From assembly GCA_000697455.1 (NCBI GenBank), contig JNET01030366.1, forward strand, positions 1 to 12,729: a stretch of DNA of 12,729 nt. Reading direction: 5' to 3'. A program made the translations under genes and the position numbers. The notes below the pieces were generated by a model. The model was not told where the DNA came from. It was given only the letters and a program-made list of their open reading frames with translations, and did no database searches. This stretch comes from Basidiobolus heterosporus B8920. Its lineage: Eukaryota; Basidiobolomycota; Basidiobolomycetes; Basidiobolales; Basidiobolaceae. Shown here in pieces: positions 8,667 through 12,729 of the stretch (its first letter is position 1; every line of letters begins with the position of its first letter).

Positions 8667-8890
8667 CTTATACTCCTTTACTAGCTTAAGGATATCAGAG
8701 TAACTTGGCCATTGGTCTTTTTCCATTACACAGGCTACAAGATACATCTTCACTTTCTGCTTCAAAGTTTGTCCTAAGTAGCACATAGTAATTGATATGG
8801 TATCAATTGAGCTTTCAGTAGTTGCATTCATATACATCTTGGATTGTTTCACATGAAAAGTCTTGTCATCATTCTTCAGAGCCATTTCTT
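8667..8890 (-). pseudogene. Protease-RT linker, element B
   Basis: An open minus-strand stretch starts at 8885 with MALKNDDKTFHVKQSKMYMN and reaches SDILKLVKEYKHVL next to the solo LTR. It sits directly after the protease and before RT, as expected for the pol linker. A 'L..Y.DVF' type motif just before RT is common in Gypsy pol, and LVKEYKHV fits that position. This is one of the best preserved stretches of element B, but it has no catalytic role of its own. Confidence 0.6.
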
Positions 8891-8894
8891 TGGT

Positions 8895-9215
8895 TCTTCA
8901 TGAAATTACAGGAGCACTTCTTGTAAGCCAAGAGTGTCCCAAGTATAGATCAAAGTGTATATCAAAGATAACCTAGGAAGAAAATTCTTTTTAATCCAGG
9001 TCAATCTTCAGCTTCTTATGTTCTGTTACTCTTTCAATGGTGGACTTGTTGCTATCTACAATGGTCTGGCTAATGGCAGGTGTTGGATCAGTTAAAACTC
9101 TAATCTGATGTTAAATGCTGCTTGTGATGTAGTAATTCAAGGCTCAAGAGACTATCATTACTCTGAATGGATGCTCATTCAATGTCCCATCAAGATAAAA
9201 TAAGGAATTGGCTCC
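8895..9215 (-). pseudogene. Retropepsin-like protease remnant, element B
   Basis: On the minus strand, near 9135-9205, LYFDGTLNEHPFRVMIVSGA lies where the Gypsy protease reads 'GxxxxxPxxALIDSGA'. Near 8925-8960, FDLYLGHSWLTRSAPVIS matches the protease C-terminal 'YDxILGMxWLxxxxPxI' block. The distance between the two is right for a retropepsin of about 100 residues. It would cleave the polyprotein. The copy is degraded, and the active-site region is recognised by context more than by an exact motif. Confidence 0.6.
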
Positions 9216-9229
9216 CTCACTAGACAAAG

Positions 9230-9630
9230 CATGAAGTTTTTAGCTGAGTTATATGTAAAATACTCCTGGAGGTTCTCTTGGGAAGACTGGTAAATGGTAG
9301 CCAGTTGTTTATGTAGTAATTTCTAGGGTGATTCTTCAGTGTCTGGCTGTTTGGCCTTCCTTTAGGTAAATGAAGCAAAGTCAAACCCTTTTGCAATCTT
9401 CATCAGTAGGCACCTTCTGTTTAACTCCTAACCCCATAGGCACCACTTGAGAAACAATTTGGTCTGAGCTCCTGAAGGCTCTTCCTGGTTCAGCATGGTA
9501 CCTTCATACCAATATATGGCACTGTAATAGTTTATTGAAATACAGATATCACCATCAATGCTAGTAGTTGCTTTATAGCTAACTTTTCCATTAGTTTGGG
9601 CCTTTAATTCTTCAGCAAAGTGCTGAATTT
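9230..9630 (-). pseudogene. Gag-pol region upstream of protease, element B
   Basis: The minus strand has an open stretch, about 9630 to 9425, reading QIQHFAEELKAQTNGKVSYK and later SAIYWYEGTMLNQEEPSGAQ. It lies just upstream of the protease on the same strand, where gag or the gag-pol junction should be. No zinc knuckle or capsid core is visible, so the assignment is by position only. At about 9630 the similarity switches to a plus-strand scrap related to 7205-7345. Confidence 0.4.
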
Positions 9631-9631
9631 G

Positions 9632-11256
9632 GTCATATCAAAATAGTGTGATATTGCTCCTGATAAAATCATAAGTTATACCTCAGTATTTCTGAGTATT
9701 CTACATTTGATTCATACTCTGTGCTACATCCAAATCATCTAAATACTAATCAGAAACACTTCTCCTCTAACAAACACAAAATTCTCAAAGTTATCAAAAC
9801 TTGTCCAAATCACCCCAAATCTAGATGTGTATAAGAGACAGATCATAAGTTATACCTCAGTATTTCTGAGTATTCTACATTTGATTCATACTCTGTGCTA
9901 CATCCAAATCATCTAAATACTAATCAGAAACACTTCTCCTCTAACAAACACAAAATTCTCAAAGTTATCAAAACTTGTCCAAATCACCCCAAATCTAGAT
10001 GTGTATAAGAGACAGATCATAAGTTATACCTCAGTATTTCTGAGTATTCTACATTTGATTCATACTCTGTGCTACATCCAAATCATCTAAATACTAATCA
10101 GAAACACTTCTCCTCTAACAAACACAAAATTCTCAAAGTTATCAAAACTTGTCCAAATCACCCCAAATCTAGATGTGTATAAGAGACAGATCATAAGTTA
10201 TACCTCAGTATTTCTGAGTATTCTACATTTGATTCATACTCTGTGCTACATCCAAATCATCTAAATACTAATCAGAAACACTTCTCCTCTAACAAACACA
10301 AAATTCTCAAAGTTATCAAAACTTGTCCAAATCACCCCAAATCTAGATGTGTATAAGAGACAGATCATAAGTTATACCTCAGTATTTCTGAGTATTCTAC
10401 ATTTGATTCATACTCTGTGCTACATCCAAATCATCTAAATACTAATCAGAAACACTTCTCCTCTAACAAACACAAAATTCTCAAAGTTATCAAAACTTGT
10501 CCAAATCACCCCAAATCTAGATGTGTATAAGAGACAGATCATAAGTTATACCTCAGTATTTCTGAGTATTCTACATTTGATTCATACTCTGTGCTACATC
10601 CAAATCATCTAAATACTAATCAGAAACACTTCTCCTCTAACAAACACAAAATTCTCAAAGTTATCAAAACTTGTCCAAATCACCCCAAATCTAGATGTGT
10701 ATAAGAGACAGATCATAAGTTATACCTCAGTATTTCTGAGTATTCTACATTTGATTCATACTCTGTGCTACATCCAAATCATCTAAATACTAATCAGAAA
10801 CACTTCTCCTCTAACAAACACAAAATTCTCAAAGTTATCAAAACTTGTCCAAATCACCCCAAATCTAGATGTGTATAAGAGACAGATCATAAGTTATACC
10901 TCAGTATTTCTGAGTATTCTACATTTGATTCATACTCTGTGCTACATCCAAATCATCTAAATACTAATCAGAAACACTTCTCCTCTAACAAACACAAAAT
11001 TCTCAAAGTTATCAAAACTTGTCCAAATCACCCCAAATCTAGATGTGTATAAGAGACAGATCATAAGTTATACCTCAGTATTTCTGAGTATTCTACATTT
11101 GATTCATACTCTGTGCTACATCCAAATCATCTAAATACTAATCAGAAACACTTCTCCTCTAACAAACACAAAATTCTCAAAGTTACCAAAATTTGTTCAA
11201 AGCACCCCAGATCTTCACCATATTGTTTTCACTATGACTATCAAGCATATACAACA
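9632..11256 (+). mobile_element. Plus-strand scrap of a B-related Gypsy element
   Basis: The sequence from about 9632 through one array unit aligns with the reverse complement of 7205-7345. Shared strings include ATTGCTCCT, TCATAAG, AGTATTTCT, GTATTCTACA, ATCAGAAACACTT and ACAAACACA. It is therefore a fragment of a B-family pol gene (between RT and the end of RNase H) in the opposite orientation. Without the artificial repeats it would span only about 230 bases. The 65-codon frame at 11113-11310 lies over it and is not a gene. Confidence 0.6.
9668..11214 (+). repeat. 174-bp tandem array carrying Tn5 mosaic ends
   Basis: There are eight apparently identical 174-bp units, starting at 9668, 9842, 10016, 10190, 10364, 10538, 10712 and 10886, then a ninth partial unit (11060-11214). 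Each full unit is 155 bp of local sequence plus AGATGTGTATAAGAGACAG, the Tn5 mosaic end (9823-9841, 9997-10015, 10171-10189, 10345-10363, 10519-10537, 10693-10711, 10867-10885, 11041-11059). The ninth unit lacks it and runs on into unique sequence, with five base differences near its end. Identical copies in an otherwise decayed region, with a library adapter in each, point to an artefact. Confidence 0.95.
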
Positions 11257-11262
11257 TCCTAC

Positions 11263-11380
11263 TGTTGTATCACATGGAAAATTATAAGTACAGGTCTATT
11301 TACTGAATAAAAGACTAGTGTTTGAACTACATCAATTTTTTCCCTCTAGCTCACTTCCATTCACTCTAGTTTATGTATTA
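11263..11380 (+). mobile_element. 5' LTR of Copia element D (118 bp)
   Basis: This is a compact LTR from TGTTGTATCACATGG to TTTATGTATTA, directly followed by the primer-binding site. It holds a TATA-like ATTATAAGTA (near 11281) and AATAAA (near 11307). It resembles the 113-bp solo LTR at 6885-6997 in start, length, internal blocks and TA end, which supports its limits. An 8-base inverted copy of its start precedes it (see 11249-11270). Confidence 0.7.
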
Positions 11381-11392
11381 GGTTATGAGCCC
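11381..11392 (+). promoter_or_regulatory. Primer-binding site, initiator tRNA-Met half
   Basis: GGTTATGAGCCC is the exact complement of GGGCTCATAACC, the anticodon stem-loop of eukaryotic initiator tRNA-Met. Copia of Drosophila and Ty5 of yeast prime reverse transcription from this internal tRNA fragment instead of the tRNA 3' end. Its position right after the 118-bp LTR and upstream of gag fits this use. Confidence 0.8.
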
Positions 11393-11449
11393 CAAGCCTA
11401 CACTCTGACCTATGTCCACCAATCTTATTACCAATGCTTTTCATGAATT

Positions 11450-12328
11450 GACAAATTCGATGGGAAGAACTTCCACATCAGGAAGATTAGAATGCCAAAG
11501 CTATAGCTAGAGAGAGGTCTTTGGGATACTGTTATAGGAGATGAGAAGAGGCCTCAAACACCTCAAACCATTCAGGTGTACCAGAAGACACAATCCAAGG
11601 CCTTTGATGCCACATGCATGAATGTCAAGAACTTTATATTAGCCTAGGTAGGTGCAGGGATGATGGCATGAAAAGCATAGAACTTGTTAGAAAATAGTCT
11701 TAAGACTAAAGCAGTGGCCAATAGAATATTTCTTAAACAAAATGTTACACCATTAAGCAGCTACCAAATGAATAAAGCATGCATAAGATCAATAGGAGTC
11801 AGTACTAGGCAGCACAGCTTGAATGCATTGAGGCAGCAGTTTCTGAAGAAGACATGCTTGTTATTCTTCTGTATAGCCATCCAGACTAATTGCAGAGCCT
11901 AGTCATGACCCTGGAATCATGATCTGGTAATCCAACAATGGATTAAATTACAAGAACATTGCTGCATCAAGAAATGAGAAGATCTGATTCTCCAATTATT
12001 CAGGGTGAATTGGTTTTAATAGACACAGGAAAAACCTCCTTGAAGAGCTATAAGCACTTGGGAAGCAAGAAACCAGGTATGGGTTGCTATTGCAAGAAGC
12101 CGGGCCATTGGTTATGAGATTGCAACAGGAAAAAGTCCAACAAATCTTAGGAGGTGGAGTAAGCTAATCAAGCTAAGGTATAAATACAGGTAGTTGTATC
12201 AGCACTCACAGCAGCTGCTAAAAATTCATTAGGAACATGAGAAATTGAGTTGGGTGGTTCACAATACTGATCAAGCAAGAAAATCAGGTTCATGATCTCA
12301 AAACTATCTAAGCAAGGAGAGTATTAAC
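11450..12328 (+). pseudogene. Ty1/Copia gag remnant (element D)
   Basis: Plus-strand gag of a Copia element. Near 11456-11500 it reads KFDGKNFHIRKIRMPKL, then near 11508-11560 LERGLWDTVIGDEKRPQTP, the typical 'FDGxNFxxWKxRMxxLLxxxGLWDxVxGxxxxP' opening. LENSLKTKAVANRIFLKQ (11687-11740) matches the 'LxxxYxxKSLxxKxxLRxxF' block. Near 12070-12130 CYCKKPGHW is a zinc-knuckle remnant followed by a basic KKSNKS tail. Gag would package the RNA. The copy has many breaks. Protease, integrase and RT of this element are not visible before the window ends. Confidence 0.8.
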
Positions 12329-12443
12329 CCTATGAGAAATTGCGGTCAGAATACCAGCAGAAAATCGGCTGATTTTTTTCTGGATCTGTGATCACCGCCA
12401 AAATACCGTCATAAAATCGGCAACCTACAAATTTCTCACTAGG
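12329..12443. mobile_element. Candidate small inverted-repeat (MITE-like) element
   Basis: The left end CCTATGAGAAATT (12329-12341) and the right end, which on the minus strand reads CCTAGTGAGAAATT (12430-12443), form imperfect terminal inverted repeats differing by a one-base indel. The interior has two similar blocks: GGTCAGAATACCAGC then AAAATCGGC, and CGCCAAAATACCGTC then AAAATCGGC. At about 115 bp with no coding capacity it fits a MITE. No clean target-site duplication is seen, so the superfamily is open. It follows the gag zone of Copia element D and is rich in CpG, unlike its surroundings. Confidence 0.5.
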
Positions 12444-12729
12444 AAAAATCCAGCTGCAGATGACTACTTTGGAGGAACTTACTGAAATCCGTGAAATGAT
12501 TGGTCAGTTACCGTTGTGGCGATCCACCGCCATAAACTAAAAATTTTTCTACATGTAACAAGCAACTTTTTTTTTTTCTCATCAATTTTTAGTCGCTCTT
12601 CTATGTTCACTTTCCCCAGAGCAAAAAGTGTGTTGTCACATATGTTGCACTGTGCAACTATCTCAAAAAGTATCCACCATTCTATCAATAAACAAGTGGT
12701 TATATCTTTCTTCCATTGAGTTGGTGGAT
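12444..12729. other. Unassigned tail, CpG-rich then AT-rich
   Basis: No gene is supported. From 12444 to about 12595 the sequence keeps a high CpG level and includes GTGGCGATCCACCGCC, which echoes the ACCGCCAAAATACCG motif of the preceding inverted-repeat element. After 12600 it becomes AT-rich with no CpG and no recognisable Copia protease. Two overlapping open frames of about 70 codons on opposite strands look like chance. Confidence 0.35.

Larger units (their letters stand above)
7003..9630 (-). mobile_element. Ty3/Gypsy element B, degraded and nested into
   Basis: On the minus strand, from high to low coordinate, are an upstream gag-pol part, protease, protease-RT linker, RT with a YLDD box, and RNase H. 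The RT and tether resemble the YLDDIL/ANYYRRF group of Gypsy elements and differ clearly from element A. Integrase was not found downstream. The high end stops near 9630, where a plus-strand scrap of a related element begins. A solo S LTR (8290-8662) splits it between protease and RT, and a Copia solo LTR (6885-6997) sits at its low end. It is old, with many breaks. Confidence 0.8.

Noticed and set aside
9668-11214. Satellite, minisatellite or CRISPR-like array
   Set aside because: The units carry the Tn5 mosaic end in every full copy and look identical. The 155-bp remainder is a Gypsy pol fragment, not spacers. A library or assembly artefact explains this better.
11113-11310. 65-codon plus-strand open frame
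   Set aside because: It lies over the last array unit and the Copia LTR start, in a pol scrap related to element B. It is not an independent gene.
12645-12660. Short palindrome GTTGCACTGTGCAAC
   Set aside because: Six-base arms with a 3-base loop are expected by chance in 12 kb, and no T-run or gene context makes it a terminator.
12479-12719. Two overlapping 67-69 codon frames on opposite strands
   Set aside because: They have no recognisable motif, overlap each other, and are spread over a poly-T tract and the CpG-rich patch. They are probably chance.

Overview
The window looks like a piece of a transposon-packed, AT-rich eukaryotic nuclear genome, most likely fungal. I recognise no intact host gene, rRNA, tRNA, operon or CRISPR array. 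The fungal call rests on Ty3/Gypsy polyproteins with a 'DIGIKGP'-type reverse transcriptase and on Ty1/Copia gag with an initiator-tRNA half-molecule primer site. An arbuscular mycorrhizal or related fungus would fit the AT-richness and repeat load, but that is only a guess. By eye I count about 25 CpG sites in the first 12.3 kb, far below chance, which fits long-term decay of methylated repeats.

Layout. 1-39: the end of an LTR (family S, minus orientation). About 41-870: plus-strand Ty3/Gypsy integrase debris (element C), followed by its 3' region (repeat L1, to about 1650). About 1665-5500: minus-strand Gypsy element A (gag, protease, RT, start of RNase H), with a solo S LTR at 4580-4960 inside gag. 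About 5578-6315: repeat L2, a second copy of the C-family 3' end. 6342-6674: an open frame I do not recognise. 6885-6997: a 113-bp Copia-type solo LTR with a perfect 5-bp target duplication. About 7003-9630: minus-strand Gypsy element B (RNase H, RT, protease, upstream part), with a second solo S LTR at 8290-8662. About 9632-11256: a plus-strand scrap related to B, inflated by a 174-bp tandem array. 11263 to about 12330: the start of a plus-strand Copia element D (short LTR, half-tRNA primer site, gag). 12329-12443: a small terminal-inverted-repeat element in a CpG-rich patch.

The most important point for a user of this sequence is that the array at 9668-11214 is almost certainly not biological. 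Each of its eight full units ends in AGATGTGTATAAGAGACAG, the 19-bp Tn5 mosaic end used in Nextera libraries. About 1.39 kb of the window is therefore probably an assembly or library artefact.

The elements are fossils nested in one another. The S and Copia LTRs landed in older Gypsy bodies, and two C-family 3' ends flank element A on the opposite strand. I found no novel functional system. The real biology lies in the nested insertions, the very short Copia LTRs with internal-tRNA priming, and the contrast between a conserved R-U5 and a diverged U3 in family S.
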